64,000 nucleotides of DNA from Gliomastix tumulicola (GCA_001599755.1 BCHX01000003.1:992001-1056000), one strand, 5' to 3'; shown: positions 1-11,109, numbered from the stretch's first letter. Notes: generated by a model not told the origin, from the sequence alone. Program-made: numbers and translations.

Positions 1-517
1 GTCGCAGGCCGGACTGATCGGTAGAGTCGGCGCCCGAGTTGAAGACAAACGTGCCCTTCTCCGCGCCATTGTCCTGCTTTAGGAAGTCGTCGAAAGAAGA
101 ACCTCGTGAGGCCTGTGGTCTCTTCTCGTCCGTCTCGTCCTGCTTCTCCTTCTCGTTCACTTCCGCCGCAGCAGCCTTCTCCTGCTCCTTCTGCAGCCGG
201 ATCGAATTCCAATACATCAGCTCCTCGCGCTGTCTGCGCCTCGTCTCCTCGTCGGCGTCGACCCCGGGCTCGGCGCCCTCCCCGCTTCGAGACTGAAAGA
301 AGCCGTGGGCATCCTCGGGGCGGTTGAAGAGCGGATCCCGTTCGGGCGGGTTGATGCCGTCGCCGATGGAGTGCAGGGCGATGGCGATCCTGCGGCGGAC
401 GTCGTCTGCGTAGCGACGCAGCTCGGGGGACTCGTAGAGGGCGATGGCGGCTGCCACGGCCACGGAGACGGCGACTACAGCACCCGAAGCGAGCACGACG
501 TGGTTAGCTGGAGGCAT
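1..517 (-). CDS. Membrane-anchored protein of unknown function, 3' end cut by window edge
   Basis: The reading frame opens with ATG at 515-517 and stays open to base 1, giving 172 codons with no stop; the C-terminus is outside the window. Residues 7-27 or so form one hydrophobic Ala/Val-rich segment that could be a signal anchor or a mitochondrial/ER membrane span. After it comes a charged stretch containing ELRRYADDVRRR and then GINPPERDPLF, followed by a Glu/Lys/Gln-rich, probably coiled-coil or disordered region (about residues 85-145). The strongly biased codon use and the long open frame argue for a real gene. I do not recognise the family. An intron further downstream cannot be excluded. 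Confidence 0.7.
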   Translation of the reverse strand, partial: MPPANHVVLASGAVVAVSVAVAAAIALYESPELRRYADDVRRRIAIALHSIGDGINPPERDPLFNRPEDAHGFFQSRSGEGAEPGVDADEETRRRQREELMYWNSIRLQKEQEKAAAAEVNEKEKQDETDEKRPQASRGSSFDDFLKQDNGAEKGTFVFNSGADSTDQSGLR

Positions 518-1919
518 CCTTGCGGTGTGTATAAGTGAATCCCAGTGGAGACACGCGGGACGGGCGGGTTTCGTTGACGGTGTGCGCAGGCAGAATTCCC
601 AAGTGCAAAGGAGATGCGATGGGAAGAAGAAATAAGTGTGATGGAAAATAAGACCACTTCACGTGGAAGACGCGGTCTTATGATGGGCTGGCAAAGTGAT
701 CGAGTGCGTGCGTAGGCCTCGAGGACCCTTTTGCCACTTGGACCAAGAACGCCCCGGCGGCCTGGTCAGGCGAAACCGGTTCTCGAAGGTACTGGTACCA
801 GCACGTCCACCAGCTGCTAGTGCTGATCGGGGTACCTGTGCCGGGTCGTGGATGCGTTGAAGGGCACGCGGGGTACAGGTAGTCCAATCAGAGAGCAACG
901 CTATAACTCACCCTTCGTCGCAAGAGGAATCGGCATGATGATCACGCCAATCTGGGGCCCGATGATTGATCAAAGGCTGGGAGGCGAAATATTTCGCTGG
1001 GGAGGAGGGGGAGGAAGACGGGATGGAAGAAAGTGAAAGATGATGAGAGCAAGGCGGCTGGGGGGAGGAAGAGGAGGAGGAGAAGGAGGAGGAGGTAAGA
1101 TAGCACCCGGGCGACCCTTTCAGCTGGAGGGTCCAGAGGGGTCCAGGTGGCTCAGCAGGAAAAGACGGCGGGGCGCATTCGCTGTAACGCCACCCAACAC
1201 GCAAGCTGCAGGGCAATCTATGTGGCTGCCTCACGGTGGACGCCTCGCATTCGTCTGTCTCACCCGGGCAGACTCGATGCCGCTTCTCTGTTTCACAAAC
1301 GGGGGTTGGCAGGTGTGAGCTTATTTTTCGCGGTCGCCTCGGAACGTGTAATCAGTACTTGGGCCTTACATCACTGGCATTCTGCGTGACTCGGGACACT
1401 GAACCTTGGCTGGTCCTGGGACACCTTCAGAGCCCGTCATCGGAATGCCAGCTGCTAGACTACCCGCTGAATAGCCTTCAAAGAGGCAGCTGGACAGACG
1501 ACAGACAGCCTGCAGCCTGCAGGATGGGATTTAGCGCCCAGACCTGTCGTTTTCTGACACCTTTATTGCATGATAGATAACATGCGGTGGCCTCAGGTAT
1601 CACATAGTTTGGGGGCTGTTGGGGTCCTCCCGCCAATTCCCGGGCGGAGCCGCAGCTGATCTACAGGGCTCGCAGTGCCAAAGATCCTGCACTTCACGGG
1701 CATGACAAGCGCTGGTGAGGGTCGAAGAGTTCACTGACACAGGCAGTTTGGATCATGTCCCGTTTCATTCATAATATGCTGTCTAGCATAGGTACCTAGA
1801 GGTATATGTATGTATTCCGCAACGACCATCCTGGTCGTCTAGGTAACTGTATAGTATCCACCGACGCTGAAAGGGCAGTCTCTCAACGCCCAACAGAACC
1901 GAGCTGCGTCATAGCTTTA
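518..1919. other. Gene-free interval with GGA-rich purine tracts
   Basis: This is the 5' flank of the left-edge gene and the 3' flank of the secreted-protein gene. Open frames here are short, overlap on both strands and show no coding bias. Two purine-rich tracts, about 999-1040 and 1060-1095, are (GGA)n-like; read on the minus strand they are CT-rich tracts about 0.5 kb upstream of the left-edge gene, as is common in fungal promoters. Confidence 0.6.
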
Positions 1920-2510
1920 TTACAGAACAGCCTTCAGACGGAGGTCCTGCAGACCCTCCGAGGGGGTACCGGGGGTCCTCCAGGTGATGATGGACGTGCC
2001 GGGCTCCTCGGTCTCCTCGAGGTAGAAGAAGGTGTCAGTCGACGAGGCCGAGTCGGCGTTCCGGGGCACGAGGTAGGTGCCCCAGCGCAGCCACTGGGCG
2101 ATATAGTCGGGCCCGAGGCTCTCCAGGTCGTTAGTCAGGACAACAGGGTCGGCGGCGCCCGTCGCGTTGTTGATGGCGATGAGGGTGCCCGCGGGGAGGT
2201 CGTCCTCGGTGGCCGGAGGGACGGGGCCGACGAGGACATCGGGGGCGGTGCCGGTCCAGTCGGGGACTATAACTGTCAGTCACACTGATCGGGGAAGAGA
2301 CCGCAGGCACAACATACTGGTGAAGTTCAGGGCGTTCTGAACGCTGGCGGGAACGTGGGCGCCGACATAGAGGTTGCCGTCTCCGTACCACACCCTCTGC
2401 TCCCAGTATTTCTCACCGGGGACCTCGACGACCCAGGCGGTGACTCGGAAGTTCTGGGCATTGGCAACGCCAGCCAGGAGAGCAGCGGCACCGACGGCGA
2501 AGGAACGCAT
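1920..2510 (-). CDS. Small secreted cysteine-free protein
   Basis: Two exons: 2318-2510 and 1920-2272, joined across a 45-bp intron (GTATGT start, CTGACAG end). A second acceptor six bases further on (TTATAG) would also stay in frame and give a more usual 51-bp intron. The product is about 181 residues. It starts with a clear signal peptide (MRSFAVGAAALLAGVANAQ; cleavage likely after ANA, residue 18). The mature part is rich in aromatic residues and short strands (for example FRVTAWVVEVPGEKYW), has a few possible N-glycosylation sites (NFT, NAT), and contains no cysteine. It is probably extracellular or in the cell wall. I do not recognise a domain. A TATA box lies about 110 bp upstream of the ATG. 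Confidence 0.8.
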
Positions 2511-3581
2511 GGTGGACGAGGTGGTGGGAGAGGAGACTCGGGTAGATTCGATGTAGCGGGTGTTTGATGATGCGACTGAGGAACAACACGAGGAGAGCGA
2601 ACAGTCGTCCTGCCCTCCTTATATACACCGACTCTCAGACCCATGCACCCATCGTGACTGTCCAGTCCTGCTCGCCCAGCCCGCCCAGCAAGGATCCGGG
2701 GGTGGCATATTTCGCCATTCACCCGTGCATTTATTCCTGCATGACCACCAAGAGTCTAATTCTCGCCCGCCAAGGTTCCTGCTCGGTTGCGGTGAATGGT
2801 CCTATAAGGAGTCGTGATTCGCCGTCCTGTCCTGGCGGGCGGATGCAACCGCGCAGCACGTCAACGAGTAACGGCGGGGATTTGTTTCGCCTCCAACGTG
2901 AACGTTACCTCACGAGAAAGGGGAGAACAAACCTGCAACCAGGGAACTAAATCCTGCCTTCTCCCCCCCCAGCTGCCTGCCTGGAAGAGAAACTCCCCTG
3001 TGCCCTGTTGCTAGTTAGCTGCAGGTGCCGTAAAAGCACCCCGAGAATGCAACGCTAGAACGGGCAGATCACGCTGTCGTGAGAAAACGTCTTAGCGCTT
3101 GTTGCTACGCCGCAGAAGAGACGGAACCACTGCAAGAGAAACATGATGATATGCAAGCGAAAGTTATCGGACCATGAATGTGGTAAGGGTATGAATTTCC
3201 GCAGTACGTAAAAATAAAACAAGACCCCCTACATGTTTTTCCCCGATCCCAAAAATAACACACCAAAGAACCCTGGCAAAAGAACAACAGGCCACCACGG
3301 GGAATAGAGACGGGCATTTGGCCTCTCTAGTTAATGCTGCGCTAAGACGGGGAGGAAACATAGTATCGCCGATCATGCCCGCCCCCAGTTTTGCTCCTGT
3401 AAAGCAGAGGCTATCTCATCCTCGAGGTGGAAAGAAGAGAAAATAGGGGAATAGTAATAAAAAAGTATAGGTGTGCCGAAGTCAAAAGTTGCTGGTTGGC
3501 GGCGGGTCGTGAGATATTTTTTTTCATGTCTTTTATGTTTTTTTTTTGTTATTGTTCTTTCTTGTCTTGTGCCTCCCAGCC
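2511..3581. other. Gene-free interval
   Basis: Promoter and leader of the secreted-protein gene at the left; 3' flank of the small minus-strand gene at the right, with a T-rich tract at about 3518-3560 just beyond that gene's stop. I see no further gene or RNA. Confidence 0.55.
2617..2626 (-). promoter_or_regulatory. Probable TATA box of the secreted-protein gene
   Basis: Minus-strand GTATATAAGG lies about 107-116 bp upstream of the ATG at 2510, a normal place for a fungal core promoter. Confidence 0.55.
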
Positions 3582-3863
3582 TTAAGAGGTGGACTTGTCG
3601 GAGGCAGTGGACATGGTCGAGCTGGCCGAGCTCATCGAGCTCACCGAGCCATTGCGGGTGGCCTTCTGGCGCTCACTACAACAGGGGAATGTTAGCGTCC
3701 AAGGTGGCAAGGGAGGTTGAAGAACTTCGGGGGAGGCGACTTACTATGTGGCGCGGTCCTGGAGCACGCACTCGTAGGACTGGCCTCCGGTCTTGATGTT
3801 GAACCTGATGTAGCTGAGGGAGTCGGTGGCGTTGCGGGCAGGCATGGTGGGACGGGAAGGCAT
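3582..3863 (-). CDS. Small conserved-looking protein, 70 residues
   Basis: Two exons, 3745-3863 and 3582-3675, flank a 69-bp intron with GTAAGT donor and TTGTAG acceptor. A second in-frame ATG at 3845 would shorten the product by six residues. The spliced protein is Ser/Thr-rich: an N-terminal half with a compact stretch (SLSYIRFNIKTGGQSYECVL) followed by DRATYERQKATRNGS and a serine-rich tail. There is no signal peptide or membrane segment. The intron restores the tyrosine codon and the frame exactly (TA|T), which supports a genuine small gene. Short proteins with this layout recur in filamentous fungi to my recollection, but I cannot name a function. Confidence 0.65.
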
Positions 3864-4555
3864 GATGAAAGATGTGAGGGTTTGTTTGGGTATATGAAGG
3901 GGTTTTGTGTTGTTGAGAGTGCGAATGTTGATAGTCGTGTGCAGTTGAGAGATGTGTATAAGAATCTGGGCTGAAGAGAAGAAAGGAGGCAGACAAGAGG
4001 GAGGCAGACGATCATCTTATATCTCGCTCAGCAAAGGCGGGATCCAGAACCAAAACTAGAATCCTAATCACAAACCAAGACAGGTCTGTTACAAAACCTA
4101 CCTTAGACTCTCTGACCCAGGTACCGAAAGGCGCCCAGCCCAGCCTCCGTAACCGGTGGAACGTGTGGAAAGTTCCCCTTATCGTCCGGTCAGCAAACCA
4201 GGTACACTCTACCTATCCATTCCGCGCCGTTGTTCCCTCCTTCGCTTGTCTTCGGAACTGACCTGCGGCTGTCCTTCTTTCTCTCTTCCCCCATCATGGC
4301 TTCTGATGGGCTGCTGACCTGTCACATCATGAGCCAATTTTTCCCTTTTGTCACATGCAGCTCCTCATCACCAACAAGATCACGGCATGCACCCTAAGGG
4401 TTCTGTCAGGGTTCTACCACATCGCCCCCTTTGGCAAGGCGTGTTCGCGCGCGCGCAGGGTACGTCAGGGTTTCTGCAAGGACGATTGAAGGGTATCGCA
4501 GCCCATCCTTCCATCATCCTGTCTCACAATCAGGCCTGCCCAGTGGCTCAGGCCG

Positions 4556-4569
4556 CCCCCCCCCCCCCC
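4556..4569. repeat. Poly-C run, 14 bases
   Basis: An uninterrupted C14 homopolymer; its exact length is prone to sequencing error. Confidence 0.85.
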
Positions 4570-5280
4570 TGGCCCTCGTGCAGTGTTGTAAGCGATGAGA
4601 AAGCAGCGAGAGGACAGCAATGATTGGACACCTTCACGTCCTGGCAGCCCAATTCTGCTCGTTTTGGCCATTTATCGCAAGTTAAGCAGCGCCAGCGATG
4701 GGGGGGGGGAAGGTTGAGAAACGTGCATCTCCTCGGGCAGCCGTTCGTTGTGTGTGGCAGGGAGGGAACCATATATATAGACTTGGAAGGCTTCCCGCCC
4801 CCGTTGGTGTGTCTGGCTCCACGGCTTCTTTTGGAATGCATCTGGCGTTCTTCCAGAAAAAGGAAAGGCGCCATCGTCATGCTGCAGGACCCCAGGCCCT
4901 TTTTTTTTTCTGGAATTGGGAAGTGAGGTCCCTTCCGGAGTGTCTCTCATGCACGTCATGCCCTACTTTACGTCCACGGCTGACACATGTTGCATGCCGT
5001 CTGGGTGCACGTAGCATCTTACACAAGCATGCAGGTGGCAGATGGGCACGGAGTGTAGAAGCAAGGCATGGATTGGGTTGGGTTGGATCTCGTAGGGGGT
5101 ATCCAGTTTGTTGGTCAGTGGCTTCGGCCCGGAGGCCAGGGCGAGCGCTATAGCTAATGCTCTCATTGCTAGAGTTGATTCACACAGCATCTACAGTTCC
5201 TTAATCCAAGCCCGGTAGATCCGATTCAGCGGAAAGCTACACTAGTATACGCCGTGCTAGAACAATCCCTCGATTATGAT

Positions 5281-5298
5281 GTGTATGTGTGTGTGTGT
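5281..5298. repeat. TG dinucleotide repeat
   Basis: Alternating GT/TG with one interruption (gtgtatgtgtgtgtgtgt). Confidence 0.8.
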
Positions 5299-5774
5299 CA
5301 GTGTTCTCGAATCCCCCATCAACCCCAACGGTTAATTCCGGTGTGGTGGATGCAGCCTGCCACACTCGATCCAGACCTCTCTATAATGGATGGATCAGCC
5401 CATGAGCGCATACTTGTGATGCATCATCTCGGGGACTTGAGGCATGAGGGATTGCCCCATTGAGCTGTTCGGATAGCTTTTGCGGTGATGCAGAAGGGGG
5501 GCACCTGCTCCGAGGAGATGCTTGCTCAGCATCACACACGGGGTCCTACACCATTGGACCCTCCTTATGCAAGCAAGCCATGACGACCGCGCAATCGAGA
5601 CATATCGTGACGATCCGAACCCCTTCGACCCTTTGAGAATACGGCCCCATCGTCGCCAACCTTGGCGCCGAAGCCACAGGGTCCGGACGATAGGGCTTCG
5701 GCAGGTCCGAGAGGAAGATGGATTCAGCAGCTCAGTTGAGAGCACCGGAGCTCGAAGCTTGGACACTGGGTAGC

Positions 5775-6763
5775 TCAGCCCTTGCTGTCCAGCATCCTCA
5801 TGACTTCGTCCTCCTCATCCCTCTGCCCCCCACTTCCATTCCCAATCTGCAGCCCCCTCCGCCTCAGTTCCCCCTCCACGTCCTTCCTTGTAGCCGCCGC
5901 CTCCCCCAGCCACGGCATCTCTTCCCTCCTCCGCCTCCAGAGTCCGTCGACGCTACGCATGCCCACGACAAGGAACCCGAGCTCCTCGCGGTCGACGTCG
6001 AACACCTCCCACCACTCGCACTGCGGCATCTTGGCCCCGAGGTCCCGCGCCGCGCTGTAGATGGCCGCCGTCGCGAGCGCGTGCGGCTGGTGCGTCAGGT
6101 ATAGCATCTGCGGGCTTAGGAGCGCCGCGTTGAGGTACTGCGTCACGCGGCGCGAGATGTCCGCCTTGGGCTGGTCGAGGAAGTCGAGCGTCTGCAGGTA
6201 CGTGATGGCCAGCGGGTGCGGCAGCGAAACGTGCGTGTCGAAGGAGAGCGAGTACAGGATGTGTGCCTCCAGCTCGAGCAGGCGCGTCTGGAAGGCGTGG
6301 TAGTCGGAATCGGTCTGGTAGTATGAGGCCGGGTCCCTCTCTGGCTGCTCCCCCGCGCTGAAGAGTGCCGATTTGGATGATAGTAGGTAGGCGTATACGT
6401 TGGCGACGTCTCGTGCGGATCGTGGGATGGGACCGATTTTTGCGGCGAGGTACAGAGCCGCGGCAGAGGTGTCCTGCAGACGCATCCAGATTAGTTACGT
6501 GTATCATCGTAGAGTGAAGAAGTAGGAAGGCATACGCTGAACTCATTTGCCATTGAACTGGCCCCGGCGAGCCAATACCGAGCGAGGAGGACATTGGCCT
6601 GGGCCGTCACGGATTGAGGAAGCTCGAGGAGCAGACCAGCGGCCTGCGTGAGGCATTGCGTCGAGATGAAGATGGCTTCCTGCAGGTCTTGCGGTAGAGC
6701 TGAGAAGGACGTGCCTTCGTAGAGCTGCGCGGGCGTCGCGATTGGATTGATCAAGTGCGCCAT
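5775..6763 (-). CDS. Cyclin L-like protein
   Basis: Two exons, 6536-6763 and 5775-6473, separated by a 62-bp intron (GTATGC...CTGCAG); 308 residues. The start is the ATG at 6761-6763 in an excellent context (GCCACCATGG). The N-terminus reads LINPIATPAQLYEG. The first cyclin fold spans roughly residues 35-145 and includes VTAQANVLLARYW and AAALYLAAKIGPIPRSARDV, which match the cyclin L/K/T class that partners transcription or splicing CDKs rather than cell-cycle cyclins. A second, weaker fold (about 145-240) includes THQPHALATAAIYSAARDLG. By family it should bind a Cdk11/Cdk12-like kinase in the nucleus; the exact paralogue is inferred. It is transcribed divergently from SEH1 across 392 bp. 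Confidence 0.85.
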
Positions 6764-7155
6764 GGTGGCATAAGTCAATGCGCAAGCAGCAAGGTGCAAA
6801 GTCGATGAGATGTCAAAGTACGAGTAATCGTCGTCAATCGATAGTGCTTGATTGGACTGTTTTTAGTGAAGCTAGGACCAGCACCAGCTCCAGCATTTCT
6901 CAAGCCCCCCACAGCAAGCTCTCAGGGCCCGTGCATTTCAAACCCCTTGTCCAGGGTAGGCCAATGCGTCCGTGACATCAATCCTCGAGCTCACCGCAGC
7001 AATCGAGCTTGCATGCATTTGCATCCCACACAATCCTCGTGTCGGACCAGACAGAAACATTCCCAAGCTGTCCTCCCCCACGCTCACCCACCGTCCGTTC
7101 CGATCCCCCTCTTTTTGATCGAAAATCCCCAACCCTAAGACACATATAAGAAGCG
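6764..7155. promoter_or_regulatory. Divergent promoter region between cyclin-L-like gene and SEH1
   Basis: 392 bp separate the two start codons, so both promoters must lie here or overlap the neighbouring gene. CT-rich sequence at about 7030-7135 probably forms the SEH1 leader. No unambiguous factor site is visible. Confidence 0.6.
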
Positions 7156-8560
7156 ATGGCCGCCCCGATCCCACCCTCACCAAGCGACGACAAGCCCTCC
7201 TTCGACCTCAACCTCCAACACGGCCACAGGGACCTCGTCCAGGCCGTCGCCTTCAACACCTACGGCGACCGCTGCGCCACCGGTTCCGTCGACGGCAAGG
7301 TCCGCGTCTTCAACCGCCACAGGGACGGCTCGTGGCGGCTCTGCGACACCTGGGGCGCCCACGGCGGCGAAGTCATAGAAGTACGCCATTGGGAGGAGGA
7401 AGAGGCAGCAATTTGCCATTCCTTGAACACGCACATATGCATTTTTGCAAAACAAGTTTCGTTTCTGGTGGACACAGCTGACCAGTTCTCGCGCCCTCTC
7501 TTCACTGTAGCTCCAATGGCTCCCGTCGACCGTCTACCCTAACCTCGTCGGCTCGCTCGGCGTCGAGGGCAACGTCCGCATCTGGGCCGAGGACCCGTCC
7601 GCCGCCCCCGGCCGGCGCTTCTGCAGCGGCCCCCGCGGCCGCCCCGTCTTCGAGACGCGCTCCAACAAGGCCCCGTACCGCTCCTTCAGCATCCGGCACA
7701 ACGAGGACTCGCGCCAGACCTTCCTCGCCCTCGTCGCCACCGACGGCCGCCTCATCGTGTACGAGAACGACCAGCCCGAGAACATGGCCGAGATGACCGT
7801 CGTCGACGAGTTCACCGTGTGTCCGAAGCCGAGCCGCGGCGAGGAGGTCAGCTTCCGGCTGCGCTTCGACCCGAACCCGGAGCCGTGCTATGCTGCGCTG
7901 CGCGCGGGCGTCGACGTCGATTCCATGGGGCTCGTCGTGGCGGGGATGGATACCGTCAAGGTGTACCGGTCGCGGGACAAGGTGGATACGAGCATCGGCG
8001 TGGCGACGACGTCCCGGGAGTTCTACCTCGCTGTCGAGATCACAGGACACAGGGGTTTGGTGAGGGACGTCGCGTGGGCGCCGGGGAACATTCGGGGGTA
8101 CGACATCATCGCCACAGCATGCCAGGACGGCTATGCGCGCGTCTTCCGCCTCGATACCCCCGTCTCAGCCAAGGACGCCCGGTCATGGTCCGTCGCAACC
8201 CTCGTCAAGGCAGACACGACGCAGAGCCACCGAGACTCGACGGCCACCAAGGGCAGCAGCCCCGAGAAAGGGCACCATCAGCAGCCGTCCACCCTCAGCG
8301 CGAGCCTGGCCAAGTCCGGCGCCAACGGGGACCGACCCCGAGGGCATCTCCCCGATCAGATTAAACATACGTATCGCGAGATATCCAGGCTGGATAGCCA
8401 CCGCACCCCGATATGGCGCGTGGGCTTCGACGACGACGGCCAGATTATGGGGACGACGGGGGATGACGGCAAGCTGCTTTGCTACCGCCAGACCCCGGAT
8501 GGTTCATGGGTCAAGAGTTCGGAGCTTGCCATGATGAAGACGAGGATGGTGGCCCCTTGA
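7156..8560 (+). CDS. SEH1: Nucleoporin Seh1 (WD40)
   Basis: Exons 7156-7380 and 7511-8560 flank a 130-bp intron (GTACGC...CTGTAG), phase 0; 424 residues. WD40 signatures run through the protein: HGHRDLVQAVAFNTYGDRCATGSVDGKVRVF (residues about 22-52), LQWLPSTVYPNLVGSLGVEGNVRIW, EITGHRGLVRDVAWAPG with ACQDGYARVFRL, and SHRTPIWRVGFDDDGQIMGTTGDDGKLLCYR near the C-terminus. This repeat order and the PSxVYPNLVGS sequence are those of Seh1, a subunit of the Y-shaped (Nup84/Nup107) nuclear pore complex and of the SEACAT/GATOR2 complex that controls TORC1. A Ser/Lys/His-rich linker (about 295-345) is inserted between the last blades. It belongs to the Seh1/Sec13 family; Sec13 is shorter and lacks this insert. 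Confidence 0.92.
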
Positions 8561-9499
8561 TTCTGAAGCCAGTAATTGACTGGAATTATTATCACTATCA
8601 CTACCACAACAGCCGACGGGGCCTTGAGGTTTATGGCAATTCAGGCCTCCTCTGCCCACAATGCAGGCTCCGCCTCGTGCTACACCACCCGGCAGCCGGC
8701 CTCTCGAAGACATTCCCCTGTGTTAGAAGCGAGCTGACTCTATTTGCTTGAAGAAATAAGCCTAATCGGCTTTTATGAAGAGGCAGCAGAGGCTCTGGCT
8801 AACACCGGACCGGCCCTTCAGGCCTCAGACTATCATACCACCGACGGCCAGGCAAAGGGCCCAGGGAACACTTGAGATGCGCTTCACGCCGCCCTATTGT
8901 TGTGGGCTTGATGACTTGGGAATGAGATCAGGATGCTCTATTCAGTTGGCTAATCTTTATGGCTCCGAGCTGATTGTCTACGGCAAGGCTCTGGCGATAG
9001 ACAGACAGTCTACAAGAGATCCTACATCTGCCGTGTTAATAAGTAGTTTACAGAGTACAGCCTTTATAGCTTGATAGGCTTTCACTAATGATCATGGATT
9101 TTGTCAGGGGCGGTGGTGAGTGTTGATTAGAACATTTGGCACGCACAGCTCAATAATATGAAACGATTCTCCAACAATGAGACACTTGATTGTAAAGGCC
9201 AGCAACAGCTGTCGACTAGACTAATTGATTTTTCATAATGTTCCCCTCCTGAACGCCGGTCGTGAGATAACAATTCCCTTTAAGCTAAAAAAAGAAAGAA
9301 AGAAAAAAAAAAGGACGTTATTTTTCGAGCCCGTCTGGTTTGTTAGTACCACACGTCGCTCACTTCTCTCCTTGGTGTGGGGACCCCGCACGGCTTTTGA
9401 TTTTTGACATGTGACATGGGCCAATGCGTTCTATCCTCCTCCTTCTCTATCGAATTAACGCGCTTTCTTTCCGCCATCATTACTTCGTTAAAACCACGC
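8561..9499. other. Tail-to-tail interval between SEH1 and the desaturase gene
   Basis: Both neighbours end here, so this is 3' UTR and terminator DNA. An A-rich stretch lies at 9289-9312. No gene is apparent. Confidence 0.55.
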
Positions 9500-11009
9500 T
9501 CAAGCGGCGTCGGCAGAGGCCACGGGCGGGACGATCTTGGTGACCTGGGAGCCGGCGCGGACGATGCGCTGGCCGGCCGAGTCGTTCATGTACGTGACGT
9601 CCTTGTTCTCGAACTGGGCGCGCTTCCAGATCTCGACCTCGCAGCCGCCGCGGAGGACGCCGACGCGCATGGTGGAGAGCAGGTTGTGGGCGGCGTTGGA
9701 GTGCAGGTAGACGCCGCCGTTGAAGATGGCGGTGGCGTCCTTGCCGACGGCCGAGGAGATGAGGGCCTTGCCGCCCGGGTGGTCCTTGATGAAGTCGGTC
9801 ACGTCGTGGATGACGCCGGCGACGGCGACGAGGGCCTTGCCGTTCTTGGAGTCCTCGACGAAGTCGTCCCAGCCGATGACGGGGAGCTGCTCGAGCGGGG
9901 TGCCCCAGTCAAGCTGGGAGCGCTTCTGGTCGAGCTTCTTCTGCATCTGCTGGACGCGGCCCTTCTCGATCTCGTTGGCGCGGAACTGCTTGAGGTCGTA
10001 GGCGAGGCCGAGGTACTTCCAGAGGGTGATGGCCCACTTGGTCGGGTCGTACTGGTACCACTCGATGGCGTTGCGGTAGTCCGAGGGGAACTCGTGGTGG
10101 AAGTTGTGGTAGCCCTCGCCGAGGGTGACGAGCGCCGTGATGACGTGGTCGCGGGGCGAGTTGCGGTCGTCAAAGGGCTGCTCGCCGAGCCAGTGCGCGA
10201 GCGAGTTGACGCAGAAGGTGGCCTGCTGGACGAAGCAGATGCGGAGGATGCCGGCGTAGACGTAGCCGCCGAGCCAGTCGCCCCAGAGGAGGCCGCAGAC
10301 GAGGGTCGGGAAGACGAGGCCCATGGTGACGACGCTCTTGATGAAGTTGCGGTGCTGCCAGACGACGACGGGGTCCTCGTTGAGGTCGGAGATGTCGGTG
10401 CGGCCGGTGCGCTTGGGGTTCTGCTTGAAGACCATCCAGCCGAGGTGGGAGTAGAGGAGGCCCTTGCGGACCGAGTAGGGGTCCTTGACGGTGTCGGTGT
10501 ATCGGTGGTGGGCGCGGTGATCCCTGGACCACCACCGGATGGAGCCCTCCACGGCGCCGGCGCCCATGGCAGCAAGGTAGATCTTCAGAGGTGTGGTGGC
10601 CTTGTACGAGCTGTGAGCCCAGAGACGGTGGTAGCCTACAAGTCGAAACGGTGAGTATACTCGCGACGAAACAAACAGACTTACTTACTTCACCTCCAGG
10701 GGGGTTGGGAAACTTACCAGCAGTGATGCCGAGACCAGTGTTGAAGTAGTAGATGACCGCAAAGAGCGCCGTCTTCCAATGCAGAGGCACCCAGTACGAG
10801 GAGATGAAGCCCATGATGGGCACGAAGATGATGAAGGTGGTGTTGAGCCAGTTGACGTGCTGGTGCCAGTTGGCCCAGGTCATGGGTGTGTCGGCGATGT
10901 GCACCTTCTTGGTGTCAGCCTTTGCACCGGCGGCGCGCAGAGGCTTGTAGTCGGATGTGCCATCGGGAAACGCTGAGGCCTGGACGGCGGGAGCCACAGA
11001 CGACGACAT
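9500..11009 (-). CDS. OLE1: Delta-9 acyl-CoA (stearoyl-CoA) desaturase with fused cytochrome b5
   Basis: Exons 10718-11009 and 9500-10635 flank an 82-bp intron; 475 residues. It introduces the delta-9 double bond into palmitoyl- and stearoyl-CoA in the ER membrane. The three di-iron histidine boxes are present: HRLWAH (100-105), HRAHH (137-141) and HNFHH (274-278). Hydrophobic spans lie at about 50-70, 73-95 and 190-245. The C-terminal cytochrome b5 domain (about 340-445) has the haem motif HPGGK (His383) and the second histidine in YLHSNAAH. The fusion and length match fungal Ole1/SdeA (yeast Ole1 is 510). A TATA box, a short CT-rich leader and consistently GC-ending codons suggest strong expression. 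Confidence 0.96.
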
Positions 11010-11091
11010 CTTCAGCAGATTGGGAACCCTCGACTATGTCCGGTAGTGGGGAGGGAATCTGTGGATGTGTATCTGAAGATGGGGGGAGGGA

Positions 11092-11109
11092 AGAGAGAGA
11101 GAGAGAGAA
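11092..11109. repeat. GA/CT dinucleotide tract in the desaturase leader
   Basis: About nine AG units. On the sense strand of the desaturase gene this is a CT tract between the TATA box and the ATG, so it probably lies in the 5' UTR. Confidence 0.75.

Larger units (their letters stand above)
3864..5774. other. Gene-free interval of 1.9 kb
   Basis: 5' flank of the 70-residue gene and 3' flank of the cyclin gene. It holds low-complexity DNA (C14 at 4556-4569, G-run near 4700, alternating TG at 5281-5298) and only short overlapping open frames without coding bias. The longest, minus-strand 5395-5766, is interpreted as chance. Confidence 0.5.

Noticed and set aside
5395..5766. 123-codon minus-strand frame next to the cyclin gene
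   Set aside because: No domain, Arg/Ser-rich random composition, and it sits in the expected cyclin 3' flank.
7141..7150. TATA-like CATATAAG just upstream of the SEH1 ATG
   Set aside because: Only 6-13 bp from the start codon, so it cannot place a transcription start upstream of that ATG.
9404..10654. 416-codon plus-strand frame over the desaturase gene
   Set aside because: It is the antisense shadow of the desaturase exon, caused by strong GC-ending codon bias; its Val/Asp/Glu/Gly-rich product is typical of such shadows.
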